From contig NC_064677.1 in the NCBI RefSeq assembly GCF_023278565.1, positions 7,440,001 through 7,504,000 of the forward strand: a stretch of 64,000 nt of DNA, read 5' to 3'. This DNA comes from Colletotrichum lupini. Lineage: Eukaryota > Ascomycota > Sordariomycetes > Glomerellales > Glomerellaceae. The notes under the pieces were generated by a model that worked only from the letters and a program-made list of their open reading frames with translations, made no database searches and had not been told where the DNA came from. Positions 20,737 to 32,359 of this stretch are shown one piece after another. Positions within the stretch are counted from its first letter, which is position 1; each line of letters starts with the position of its first letter. The position numbers and the translations under genes were made by a program.

Positions 20737-23700
20737 ATGCATCTCATCAACGTTCATACCCGGCTACTGGAGGAATTCCATGCCGAAAAACCGAAGTATG
20801 CCATCTTATCACATACTTGGGGGCCAGACAAAGAGGAGATATCTTTCCGCGAAATCAAGCAAGGCGACACAGACAAGCCAGGAATCGGAACGATCAAGCT
20901 TGAAGGTTGCCTGCGACAAGCCAAAACCGATGGACTCGACTATGTCTGGATTGATACTTGCTGTATCGACAAGACCAATGCCAATGAGTTGGGCGAGGCG
21001 ATCAATTCCATGTTCCGCTGGTACCAGGAAGCAAAGACATGTTATACGTTCCTCCAAGATGTACCCTCGAAGGACAACCCCAAGTGGAAATCCAAGTTTC
21101 GAAAAAGTCGTTGGTTCACGAGAGGATGGACCTTACAAGAGCTCCTAGCCCCGAGCGAGCTCATGTTTTACAGTAGCGACTGGCAAGCTTTGGGTACAAA
21201 GCTGCAACTGTCCGAAGTCGTAGGAGACATAACAGGTATCCCGGCACGGTTTTTACTGGGTGCTTCTAACCTACGCGAAGCAAGTGTGGCACAACGCATG
21301 TCTTGGGCTTCGAATCGAGAGACCAAGAGGGTAGAAGACATTGCGTATTCGCTTCTGGGTATCTTCAACGTTGTCATGTCGCTGATATATGGAGAAGGCG
21401 ATGGTGCTTTCATCCGGCTTCAAGATACGATAATCAATGCCACCACAGACGACTCAATCTTGGCATGGGGCTTGAGGCCACAAATCACTGTGGCAGATTC
21501 TAGAAATCGCCCAAGGGATTTTGTTGGGGGCATTCTAGCCTCTTCTCCCGCAGCATTTGCAGGCTGTGGGAAGGTTGCATCCAGGGAAAACCGCACTCCG
21601 ACGATAGAGGGGAATATTTTACGCGGCTACCTGAAACTGCGAATACCACTTCACTCTGATCGTTCCGGGGTCACATATGGCCTTCTCAGCTGTCGATACG
21701 ACAACGATGGCAGGGAAAAAGTAGTAGGGATTCCTCTTTCCCGCATTGCGCCGGGAGAGTCAGGTGGCGAGTACGTCAGACCAAAGAACAGCAAGACAAC
21801 AATGTTGCCAGACGTGGCGTGTGATACACCAGCATCATCCATACATGCTTTAGCGTCGATTAGTCCCGAAGAAACTCGTGTGAAGGACTGTCGCTATGGA
21901 TTCTCAGTCGAAAACATATTCACCGAAGGCCTCGAGTTGATCAATGTCTGGCCGACTGAATGTTGGGATAAGGATAATGCTTTCCTCTATACCGGCATGG
22001 ACTTCCACAATGAATCGACTCAGCGAACATGGGCCAGACTTCGACCTGCTCATTCTGAAAATGATTCATACGACTTTGTACTTGCGCTAGAGCTCACATC
22101 GACGAAGACTCATTCAGCTGCAAAGTGTCACGCCATGATCGCATCAAGAAAGACGACCCTGAAAAAGATTGCATATGCTCCGCTCGTGGAAGAATACACC
22201 TTTGGGAACGGAAGCGCCTACAACGGGATCATGAGTGTTCAAGCTAAAGTCTCTAGACAGCGACATGGGGCAGGCGTACATCCGGTTTATGCCGTGACTG
22301 TGGTTCCACAGAGCAGCCAGCCCAAGTCCACTGTTAATTTGACGTCTGAGATTGAGCTTCTCGATCACAGCGTAAACGTGCAGAGCATCTTCCGGGAAAG
22401 TCAAGATATAACGCCAAAGCTTAACAAGTCGATTAGTTCTATAGAGGCCGAGGCAACAGCTCTTGACTCCGCAAAAGCACGACTCAGGGATGTACAGCGG
22501 CAGCTCGAGCAGCTAGAGGCAGAGAAGAGAGATCTCGTGCAAAAAAAGGAAAAATCCGAAAAAAGGCTAGAGTCGTCTTCCCGAGACAAGGAAAAGTACG
22601 CCTCAATGGAGAAGAAACTTCTTCAGACGCTTTCCACGGCGCAAAGAATGCACTCGGCCAGCGGAGAAAAGAGGGCGTCGCAATGGAAAGACTCTGTTGT
22701 GACCTATCTGTCCGAAGATCTTTTCAAAGCCAAGAAAAAGCAAAACGAAGCAATCCAGTCCACGGAGGACGTACTGCAGAGGACGTTTCTACAAGCAGTC
22801 GTCAAAGGAAACATAGCCGCGATGCAGTTTCTGAAAGATTCTCTTCCAAGCCTCGACTTCAATGATTCTCAAGGACGCGGTGCTCTAGCGTGGGCGATTA
22901 TCAAAAAGAACCTGTCGGTTGTGACTTGGCTGATAGAAAATGGCGCCAGCGTCAACGCAAAGGATGGCTATAAGAGGACACCTTTAAGTCGGGCTTGTTC
23001 AGAGAACTTCTTACCAGCTGTCCGGCTGTTACTTCACCGGGGTGCGCATACCGAAGACAAGGACCAGGATGGTCGGAGGCCTTTACATGTTGCCATTCGC
23101 AAAGACAACATTTTGCTCACGCAGTGGCTGTTGGATCGAGGAGCAGATATCGAAGCCAAGACGGAAAATGACGAAACGCCACTGGAGCTTGCGGTCTCAG
23201 CAAAGTCCATTGCATCAATAAACCTGCTCCTCGATCGAGGCGCAGATCTCGAAGCACCGGGTTCGTATGGGGCGACTGCTCTGTGCAAAGCTGCCAAGTA
23301 CGACGATAGCCATGACAGTGCTGTCCTGCGTGTCTTGATTGATCGTGGAGCCAATATCATAGCACGCAGCAAAGATAAGAAATGGACACCCTTGCATTAT
23401 GCAGCAGCATATGGGTGTACTGAGGCTGTGGAGTTGCTCCTCAGAGAAGGAGCAGACGCCACGGCCAAGAGCTCGTCAAGTGTCACTCCGTTGATGAGTG
23501 CAGCCGAAAACAGAAGGAACTCTGGGCCTCTCCGCTCGTTGATAGATCACGGCTCGAGTAACGAAGTGATTGAGAGCATAGGGGAAGAATTGCTAGCCTC
23601 AGCGGCACGGTATGGATGTGCCGAGTCTGTCAAGTTGCTGCTTAATCGGGGGGTTTTTATCGACTCTAAAGACGAAGATGGATGCACACCTCTAGCAAAC

Positions 23701-24219
23701 GCGGCTGAGGAGGGCAACAAGAAGACAGCCGAAGCACTGATTAAACAAAAAGCCAAAGTAGACTACAAGGACGCGAACGGACTGACTGCCCTCTCTTTAG
23801 CGGCGCAGGCTGGGCATGTAAGCCTGGTCAAGTTGCTTGTAGAGGGTGGTGCTAGGATTGATCGGAAAGACGAGACGGATGGCCGCACTGCACTACATTG
23901 GGCCGTTCTAAAAGACCGAAAGGCTGTCATGGAGGAGCTCCTGGAGAGAGGGGCCAACATCGAGGCGAGTTCAAAGACTGGACACACTGCAATTTACTAC
24001 GCCATCCGCAACGGCTTCGAGGCGTCTTTCAAGCTTCTCCTTGAGAAAGGCGCAAGTCTCACCGTGGAAGGCCCCCATGGGAAGACCCCCCTGGCGTATG
24101 CCCGGGATGTGGCTCAGAAGCATAAGAAGATTGGGAGTTCACCGGCAATGAAGGAAATCATCAAGTGTCTAGAGAAGCAAACCTCGGAAAAGGACAAAGC
24201 CAGAATTGTAGAGGCATGA
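20737..24219 (+). CDS. HET-domain / coiled-coil / ankyrin-repeat protein
   Basis: A single uninterrupted exon of 1160 aa. The N-terminus is a HET domain (vegetative-incompatibility family) with the hallmark blocks YAILSHTWG (21-29), YVWIDTCCID (69-78) and RWFTRGWTLQELLAPS (125-140), then the usual follow-on region with LLGIFNVVMSLIYGEGDGAF near 207-226. Residues about 568-660 are a charged, heptad-like coiled coil. Residues about 685-1120 contain roughly 13 ankyrin repeats (TPLxxA...LLLxRGAxxxxKD). HET domains trigger cell death upon non-self recognition in fungi, and repeat arrays act as sensors. Here there is no NACHT or NB-ARC between them, unlike HET-E/HET-D. The gene lies 345 bp before a RIP-mutated transposon yet has no nonsense codon. 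Expression and partner are unknown. Confidence 0.92.
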   Translation: MHLINVHTRLLEEFHAEKPKYAILSHTWGPDKEEISFREIKQGDTDKPGIGTIKLEGCLRQAKTDGLDYVWIDTCCIDKTNANELGEAINSMFRWYQEAKTCYTFLQDVPSKDNPKWKSKFRKSRWFTRGWTLQELLAPSELMFYSSDWQALGTKLQLSEVVGDITGIPARFLLGASNLREASVAQRMSWASNRETKRVEDIAYSLLGIFNVVMSLIYGEGDGAFIRLQDTIINATTDDSILAWGLRPQITVADSRNRPRDFVGGILASSPAAFAGCGKVASRENRTPTIEGNILRGYLKLRIPLHSDRSGVTYGLLSCRYDNDGREKVVGIPLSRIAPGESGGEYVRPKNSKTTMLPDVACDTPASSIHALASISPEETRVKDCRYGFSVENIFTEGLELINVWPTECWDKDNAFLYTGMDFHNESTQRTWARLRPAHSENDSYDFVLALELTSTKTHSAAKCHAMIASRKTTLKKIAYAPLVEEYTFGNGSAYNGIMSVQAKVSRQRHGAGVHPVYAVTVVPQSSQPKSTVNLTSEIELLDHSVNVQSIFRESQDITPKLNKSISSIEAEATALDSAKARLRDVQRQLEQLEAEKRDLVQKKEKSEKRLESSSRDKEKYASMEKKLLQTLSTAQRMHSASGEKRASQWKDSVVTYLSEDLFKAKKKQNEAIQSTEDVLQRTFLQAVVKGNIAAMQFLKDSLPSLDFNDSQGRGALAWAIIKKNLSVVTWLIENGASVNAKDGYKRTPLSRACSENFLPAVRLLLHRGAHTEDKDQDGRRPLHVAIRKDNILLTQWLLDRGADIEAKTENDETPLELAVSAKSIASINLLLDRGADLEAPGSYGATALCKAAKYDDSHDSAVLRVLIDRGANIIARSKDKKWTPLHYAAAYGCTEAVELLLREGADATAKSSSSVTPLMSAAENRRNSGPLRSLIDHGSSNEVIESIGEELLASAARYGCAESVKLLLNRGVFIDSKDEDGCTPLANAAEEGNKKTAEALIKQKAKVDYKDANGLTALSLAAQAGHVSLVKLLVEGGARIDRKDETDGRTALHWAVLKDRKAVMEELLERGANIEASSKTGHTAIYYAIRNGFEASFKLLLEKGASLTVEGPHGKTPLAYARDVAQKHKKIGSSPAMKEIIKCLEKQTSEKDKARIVEA

Positions 24220-24563
24220 TTTAAGATTAGTGAGAATAGATGATACAAATGAAAGATAGGCTCTTTCGAGTTACTTGAATCTCGTTCACAACCACATGTC
24301 CATACAGCATCGAAGGTGGCCAGTGGACAATCGCCCTCGTGAGCTCTATTGACCTCGACCTAGACACGCTGTAAATATGTTAAACATTTCTACGGAAATT
24401 TAAGAACATCTAATTTCAATAGCTTTCGGCGAATAATGTAGGCTTATTCGTTAGGTCACTTTAGAGTGAGCTTTTATAGCAAGATGCTACCAAAACCCCA
24501 CAGCTTAGTGCTTTATAAAAGAAGTTGGGAACTTAAAGGCAGTCTATACAGAATGATGCGTAG
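24220..24563. other. 3' flank of the HET gene up to the transposon
   Basis: AT content rises towards the right. The last five bases (24559-24563, CGTAG) are the left copy of the target-site duplication of the copia element. No gene is seen. Confidence 0.6.
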
Positions 24564-24768
24564 TGTTAGTATCCCTATTACAGGGTAGTTGGTTCGAACC
24601 GTAGTTAACGAAGAGATTAATTAAACTATATAAATATTTACGTAGTAAGTATAAAAAAGAGGTTCTAACTATAAATTAAGCTAGCTACGATAATCGTAAA
24701 TAGGGCCCCTAATTAGCCCCTATATAGTTAACTATATACTATAATCGAATTAAACTTCTAATTTAATA
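24564..24768 (-). repeat. Left LTR of copia copy 1 (3' LTR in element sense)
   Basis: 205 bp, starts TGTTAGTATCCC and ends TTCTAATTTAATA. It is more AT-converted than its partner (for example TATATAGTTAACTATATACT where the right LTR keeps GCGCAGTCGGCTATATGCCG). Confidence 0.9.
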
Positions 24769-27700
24769 CTAACTTTCTCTTTTTTTTATTAATTTAACTA
24801 CTATAGTTAGAGGTATAATTCGACCTCGGGCCCGTTTACTAAATCGTCTCCTTTTCTCCCTTTTCTCTACTCTTTTTATATAACCTATTCTTCTATTTAT
24901 ATAATAACTTTTTTATTATTTACGAATTACTCTAATCCTTTATTTAGTACTACTTTTATAAAAGCGTTTACGAGGTTATTTTTATTATTAATCTAACGGA
25001 TCTCGAGTATTTTATACCTTTTGTACGATTATTTAAGGGTTATAATATTAATTATAAGCCTCTTTTTTTTCGTTATTTTTAATTTAATAAGGTATTTATA
25101 TAGCGAGTAAGAATTAGTATAAATAACTATTAAAATAAGTAAAAGGCTAATTCGATTAGTAATTTTCTTTAGCGTTATTAAAATCGTATAAAAGAGGTTA
25201 ACGCCGTTAATTATATTATAAACCTCTAATACTAATATACTTCTCGTTATTTACTTATTTTTAATTAATAAGTAGTAGATTATATTACCGTATATAGTAA
25301 ATTCGCTCTTATTTATACTCTTATTAACTAGGATAATAATATACCCTAATTACGAAATAAGGTCGTTATTATTTATAAATAACCTATTAATAAAGATATA
25401 GAGCTTGTTAATTATAAGGTTAATTAGGTAATAAACGAGACCTCGATCGAGATTTATTTATTACTATTTAAGCCGCTTATTAAGTACTTTAACGTTTTAT
25501 TTAATTAAATTTATAGTTTGCACTACCCTAATATAATTAAAAGTTACCTCGGGCTAATAAATACTTATAATATATACCCCTCGCGCAAGCTTAGTTTTAT
25601 ATTATTTTTTAACGTCGGTTATATTTAAATTAATAAGGTTAATCTTCTTACCCTACCCCTTTTATTAAAAAACGACGGTTTCCTTTTTAATTATAAGAAT
25701 CTTATTATTAAATACTAAGAGGGTATTTATTATAAGGACCTCTTTTAGCCTTATTATAAAACTCGCTTTTTAGAGCTCCTTATTTTCTTTTTTTATAAAG
25801 TTAATATTAGATAGGCCTAATATATCGTTAGTTTATATTCTAACGATTTTAAATTAATTACTTTTATACTCTATAATTAGTAAGTACGGGTTATATATAG
25901 AAGTAATTATTAATAGTTAATTAATATAAAAATCGTAGTAAGTAGCTTATTAATAAGTACCCGATTTTACGAGCTTATATAGTGGCTTAAGTACTTTAAT
26001 AATCGTGCTTTTTAAGTACTTACTAGCTATTTCTTTTAGTAAATAGGCTAGGATTTTCTTTATAAGCCCTATAGCCGATTAGGTATAGGCCTAGGTAATA
26101 TTATAGCTCTAAATCTCGTATCCCTTCTTTTATAATAATATTATTAATACTATTATTAATTATTAATTATAGTACTATATAATAAGCGATTATATAAGTA
26201 GCGTCGCTTTTTTAATATTGTCGTACCCCTAAATTATATATTTAGACTTCTTATACGGCTAGAATATCTTTTTTTATTTTATTTTACGAACTATTCGTAA
26301 TTTAAATATATAAAGGTTTATATATTTTTTTAGGTTATATAGGATAAATCGATAGACCCCTCGATTATAAAGAGTATTTATTTTAATAAGATCTAATCCC
26401 TTATACGGCTTTTTAGTAGTTATAATTATACCTTCTTTACGTAATTTAACTACTAGTTTAAAATCGGCTTTTTTTATTATTATATAAAAAGTGTTAATTA
26501 CCTCGTCGTTAGTAATAAATTACTACGTTAGGGCTTACCGTCGTGGTTTTTTATAACGTCTCGTTAATAATATTAGTACTTTTTTAATAATTTCCTTTTC
26601 CTCATCGTTTATTAATATTACTATAACGATTTTATTAAGGATAATTTCTTATACCTCTATTACGGGTTATATAATTTCCCCTAGCTTTTTTTTTTTTTTA
26701 AGTTAGAAATTACCTCGTTAAGATTTATATAGTACAGTTTAACTACCGTAATTAATATTTCGAGTAGCTAGTTACGATCTTTTACGACTATATAAGAGCG
26801 CTCGTTAACGGAAATTAACTTATATAGCCTAGCTTACTATGAGGTAGTTTTATACTATACTTATATATCCGAATTTAGTAATATATTTAGATTACCCCTT
26901 ATATCGGGCCTATTATATATAGTAATTACCTTATTAACTTATTTTTTTATATTTACCTTGCGCAGTACTTATATTATTTTTTTAACTACTTAGGCTCGTT
27001 AGCTTATACTTAGTAATAATAATAAGGCTAAGGTCGTTTTTAAATATACTCTAAATACTAATAGTATTAGTATAAGTCCGTTAGGCCCTATAGTATTATT
27101 ATAATATTTAAGTACTATTTAGAAATATTCGTTATTAGTAAAATCCGGATTCTTTTTTTTAATAATTTTAAACGCCCTTTTTAATTATTAATATGCCCTT
27201 TTTACTTTTTTAATACTATAATACGCTTTAATAAGTACGACTTTTAGCTATATACCGTAGGCCGTCGTATTATCCCTAAATTCTACTAATTTAAAGCTAG
27301 TATTAGCGTCGGTTTTAATACTATCTAGCGGTCCTTAGTATATATTAATCTAGCTTTTTTATAAAGCTACTTATACTATTTTTATTTATAGATCCTAGAG
27401 GAATTACCCTACTTAGAAGGATATAGCTATGTTAATTATATATAATACTAGCTAACTATTTAAATAAAAGATATTAACGATAATTTCCTAATTAAAATTA
27501 AGCTTATTACGTAATTTAAACTTAAATTTGCGTAGGCTTTGCGTATTTATTTAGTATTAGTAATATATTTTTATTAATTACTTTAGCGCCCCTATTTTAA
27601 TATTATTATTACTTAATTACTTTAAGAGGTTATATAGCCTCGTAACCGACGGGTACCTAAATCTCTAGTATAGTCTTCTAAGCTCACTTTTTATTAAGTA

Positions 27701-30700
27701 ATTAATTAACTTCGTGTTATTAATAAGCTTTATAAACGTATACCCCTATTATCGTTTAACTATTTCGAAGTACTTATTACTAAAGATTCTATTCTTTATA
27801 TTATTAAATATAATACCTAGTCGATCTATATTTTTTAAATATAAGAGAAATAGGGTATTAATAAGTAAAATATAAAAAGTTATCGTTCTAAAGTGCGTTT
27901 TTACTTTTATTATACTTAGGGTAACGATTTCTTTACTTAGGCCGAAACTAATTTTTATAATACCTATTATTAACGTATTAAGTATTACTAGTGCGATCTT
28001 TTATAGCACTTAGAATTACCTTTTTCTTTTAATTAATTATTATAATACCCTAGTATTTAGGATAATTTTATAGAAATTATTTAGGCCGTACTTTTCGCTC
28101 GTATAGAATACTTATATAAGCTTAGTATTTAAGGGATCTAAATAGTATAAAAAGGACCCCTCTAGTTACTTTTAGATTTACTTAGTATTATATTCTTTCT
28201 CTTTAAATATTAAAAAAGATAGCGTTTTTTTTTTAATTATTAAAAAAATAGGCTTTAGCCCTATTAAATTTACCCTTTTAGTTACCTCTATATTCGTTAT
28301 TTAAGGGACCTTCCCTTACTATCTATAAATAAAAGCCTACTTATTAAGAGCTTTTACTACCCTTTATTTATTTAGCCTCGTATATCCTCTAGAGGCTAAC
28401 GGGGTAAAAAAAAGTAGTTAATATCGTCGATTTTGTTATAATCTAATTCGTTAGTATAAGGGGTAAGATCTTCTTTATTTTCCGAATTTTTTATAAGAAG
28501 TATATATTTTAAGCTACTATTTTAGTTATTATTATTAGGTTCCGTACCCCTAGATCTACCCTTATATATAATAAGGAATTAGTTAAACTAACGAGGGCTA
28601 GTTTTACCGTTTATTATTTTTAACTTTTTATACTATTCGTATAATTTAATACGCTCTTTTTTAGAGTAGTTACTTAATTAATATCTATCCTTTTTATAAA
28701 TATAGTATTACCTCTTTTATTACTTTATTTATAAGTTAAATCTCTACTTATTTAACGAATCTAGGCCTCTATACTAGCGATTATTATATCTAGCCTCTTT
28801 TCTTTTTTTATTATACGTTTAATTAACTTAATATTATTAATAAAGGCCGTTATACGCTTAAAAGTAAGTTTAGTATAGTATTCTTATTTTAATATTAAAA
28901 CTAGATCTTAGCTTTAAATAGAGCGTCTCGTAGTTTTTAAGTACTTAGTATAAGGTTATTTTTATTTTTAATATATACTAAATTGCGGTATAAAAATATC
29001 CGACTTTTTACTTATTTATCCCCTTATTTAGCTAGGTTTTTACTAGCTTATCGATTTAATTAATAAGCTTTTTAAAGATCTTTACTCGTAATTTACTTTT
29101 TATTATCCTAGCTATAAATATAAAAGAAATCGCTCATAGCTTAAATAGGAGCTCTAGGTTCTTATTATAAGTCTCGAAGCGGCTTTAGATTATATTAATT
29201 ATATTAAAAAAGTCGTTTCGATCGAGATTACGTACCGCTTTGTAATAATAATTAGAGGCTTTACTTACGAATATAATATTAATTACCGAATAGTACTAAT
29301 ATTCCCTAATTCCGACTTTTTTATAATAATCGTAAAATATCGTTAGGATTTTTTATAAGACCTTATACTTCCTCCTAGAATATAATTTCTCTTTTAAGAA
29401 AATCTTTTTAAGGTTTATAAATTACCTCGTATTTATGATTAGATTTTTAGTATTTATATATAATCCCTACGTTACTACGTATTATTAATAATTTTAGGTC
29501 GTTTATTTTTTTTTATTAGTTAATTAGCGCCGAATTTTATATTAATAGCGGTAACGAGTTATAGATCGAAATAAGTAGAATTATTAATTATCGTACTTTT
29601 AATACTATATTTTGCCCCGGTATATCCTTTTATAACAATAGATTTCCGTTAGTAATTACAAAGAGGAAATCTAGGTCGTTTACCTTTTTTTTAAATTTAT
29701 TAAAGTAATTATACGCTCTATCGACCTATACTTAGTTCTATAGTACGAATTCCTCTTTTATAATTATTATTATTAGTATTTCGTATAGCTCTTACGATTA
29801 TAATTACGTTAATAATACCCCTTACTTATAGAGGAATTTATTAACTACTTTCGTAATTCCTAGGCTTACGCTCGCGAACTATTTATCTAGTTAATAACTA
29901 AGGTTATTTATAATTTCGTAAAATAGGGGTTACCCCTATAACCCCTTTTTTTTATAGACTTTAGTTAAATAAATTAATACTACGTTAATTTACTTACCGT
30001 TAAGCTAATCTGCAATTTTATATATCTACGTCCCTTAATAGTCCGGGTTAATATTTACTTATTTATAAGGGATTAGGATTTTATTTAGGATCGGGTTTTA
30101 TCCTCTTTTTTTTTACCCTAACTTACTAAGGGTCGTGCTCTAGCTTATGCTCGTATTAATAGTTATTAACGTATTTAATTTTAATAAGGATATATTTAAT
30201 CTGCGCACTAGTCGTAATAAATCCGTACTTTTATTACTTAACGAATTTATTAAAGTTTAAGAGATTCTTACTTCTCGCTATTTTATTACTACTCTCGTTT
30301 TTATTATTTTTAGTAATTATTACTACTTTTCTAAATCGCTAATTATTATACTTATTAAGATCCTCCTTTTTATTTAGTATAAAAGGGTAGGCTTTAGTAG
30401 TTTTTTTTTATAATAATAGTAATAAACGTTTATATTATTATAAAAAGATATAGTAATTAGTCTCGGGATCTTTACTAGTTACCGATTTTTATTATCTTAT
30501 ATATTTTTAACTTCCTAAGCCTCGTACTTTTTATAATTTTTAAATAGCTTCTTTCCTTAACTTACTTTTTTTAGGGTAGTATTCTATAAGAATAGTTAAA
30601 AATAAATACTAAGTAGCTCGTAAAGGAGCTATATAAGCTATTAAGAACTATATAAGTTATTAAGTATAGTTAACGAAGTTAAGCCCTTTTTTTTATAAAA

Positions 30701-31776
30701 TTATAGATTTTAAGGACTTATTAAAAAATACTTATTTATTACTTATACGCAGTAGGGTTAAATATTTTAGAGATTTTATTTTTTATAGTCTCTTAATACC
30801 CTATTTTATATTTTTTAAGTAGTCTTTTTTATAGCTTAATTATAGTTAGGTAATTATTATTTACTAGCGATCCCTTTTATTATTTAATTAATTTTTTAAA
30901 ATTAGTAATCTCGTACCGGGAGTTAGTATAAAAAGAAGCCTTTTAGCGGCCCTCTAAAGGATTCTTTTTCTTTTTTTTTTTAAATCTTTATTTTTTTAGC
31001 CTTTTTTTAGGCTAATAATAACTCTAATAAAAAGTTATAAGACTACTTTAGGGTAGCCGCTTTTTTTTAAGTTAATTTTTAAAATCCGTAATATTTTTAA
31101 CTTAATATTATTAAGACCTCTAAATCCCCTCCTCCCTTATTAAACCGTCCTTTATATTATATTCCTAAGTAATACTTAGGGGGTAGTTAAGGGAGCTATA
31201 AAGAGGTCGTTTAAATTATAAGCTTAAGGTCGTACTTATAAGATCCTCGTAGTAATAGACTTTTTTATATACTATAAATCTCTTAATTTAATAACTCTTA
31301 TAAAGTTACTTTTATTATTAAATAAGAATATTTATATTTAAAGATCCCCTTTTTTAATTACATAGTACTTTTTTATATTATATTATTAAGCTCGTTTTTT
31401 ATACTAATTAATTAGGTAAGTAATCGTTACGTAAGTATTTTTTTTTATTAATTTAATTAGTTAATTTCTAATTACGGGCCGGCTATAGAAAAGTTATTTA
31501 GTAAAAAAGCTACTTAGAGTAACGGTAAAAGGCTAGTTACTTAAGTAGTTCCGTTAATTAACGTAGTTTAATATAATAAACGTCGACCTCTCGTAAGTAA
31601 TAAAGGGCTATAATTACTTAATTCCGTATAATATTTAAGAATCGCCTCCTTTTTCATTTACTTTTATAAGGTTAATTAATATAAATCTCTTATCCTATAT
31701 AATATTAAGAGGTTATCTTTTTTATATAGCGAGATACTTTACTAATTTATAATAATAAAATTTAACTATTAATTAG

Positions 31777-31981
31777 TATTAGTATCCTTATTATAAAATA
31801 ATTAGTTCGAACCGTAGTTAACGAAGAGATTAATTAAACTATATAAATATTTATATAGTAGGTATAAAAAGGAGGTTCTAACCGTAGGTTAAGCTAGCTA
31901 CGATAATTATAAATAGGGCCTCTAATTAGCCCCTGCGCAGTCGGCTATATGCCGCGGTTAAATTGGACTTCTAATCCGATA
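31777..31981 (-). repeat. Right LTR of copia copy 1 (5' LTR in element sense)
   Basis: 205 bp, starts TATTAGTATCC (TG converted to TA) and ends CTAATCCGATA, followed by the target duplication CGTAG. It is less mutated than the left LTR. Confidence 0.9.
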
Positions 31982-32359
31982 CGTAGAGATACCCAAAGTA
32001 CTTAATAGATGAAAACGGAACTTATAAGTAAAGCGCAATTGCATAAACTTGAATACGGAGTAAAAGATGGGTCCTTAAGCTCTTCAGCTAATCAATGTTA
32101 CTAGTCATGCGTCTGTTACTTTGTTTCTGGATTTGTTGTAGCTTGAGATCTCGAATATGTGAAGTTGAATCTATGTCATGCTTGGTAGAACAGCATTGTT
32201 GTCGAAGCCAATCGGGAGCGTCTCATTTCCAACAAGTGGGGCGCCGATCTTTGAGCTACCCAAATTTCAATGTTCCATGCGACAGCTCCTAAAAGTTCAC
32301 AGGCGATTTTTCTCCTTGACAACTTTGCCTTGCTACCAATCCACACCCAAAAGGCAATC
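31982..32359. other. RSM22 promoter squeezed against a transposon
   Basis: 378 bp between the right LTR of copia copy 1 and the RSM22 start. Composition returns to normal within a few tens of bases and CpA/TpG reappear, so RIP did not spread far here. Confidence 0.55.

Larger units (their letters stand above)
24564..31981 (-). mobile_element. Complete, RIP-inactivated Ty1/copia LTR retrotransposon (copy 1)
   Basis: 7418 bp bounded by 205-bp direct LTRs and a 5-bp target duplication CGTAG (24559-24563 and 31982-31986). Orientation is minus: the purine-rich tract next to the 3' LTR is the complement of 24769-24787 (CTAACTTTCTC then T-run). No long frame survives. Translating the minus strand around 25820-25840 shows the remnant of the reverse-transcriptase active site as T-N-D, where the less damaged copy 2 has T-D-D. 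CpA and TpG are nearly absent while CpG persists, the product of RIP. Relative to copies 2 and 3 it has an extra block of roughly 0.4 kb (about 30487-30892). It cannot be autonomous. Confidence 0.88.

Noticed and set aside
24586..24600. TTCGAA-containing T-loop-like sequence in the copia LTRs, as a tRNA
   Set aside because: The motif recurs at the same place in every LTR and has no acceptor, D or anticodon arms around it.
24564..31981. AT-rich blocks as mitochondrial DNA insertion or centromere
   Set aside because: Paired LTRs, target duplications and readable reverse-transcriptase remnants identify RIP-mutated retrotransposons.
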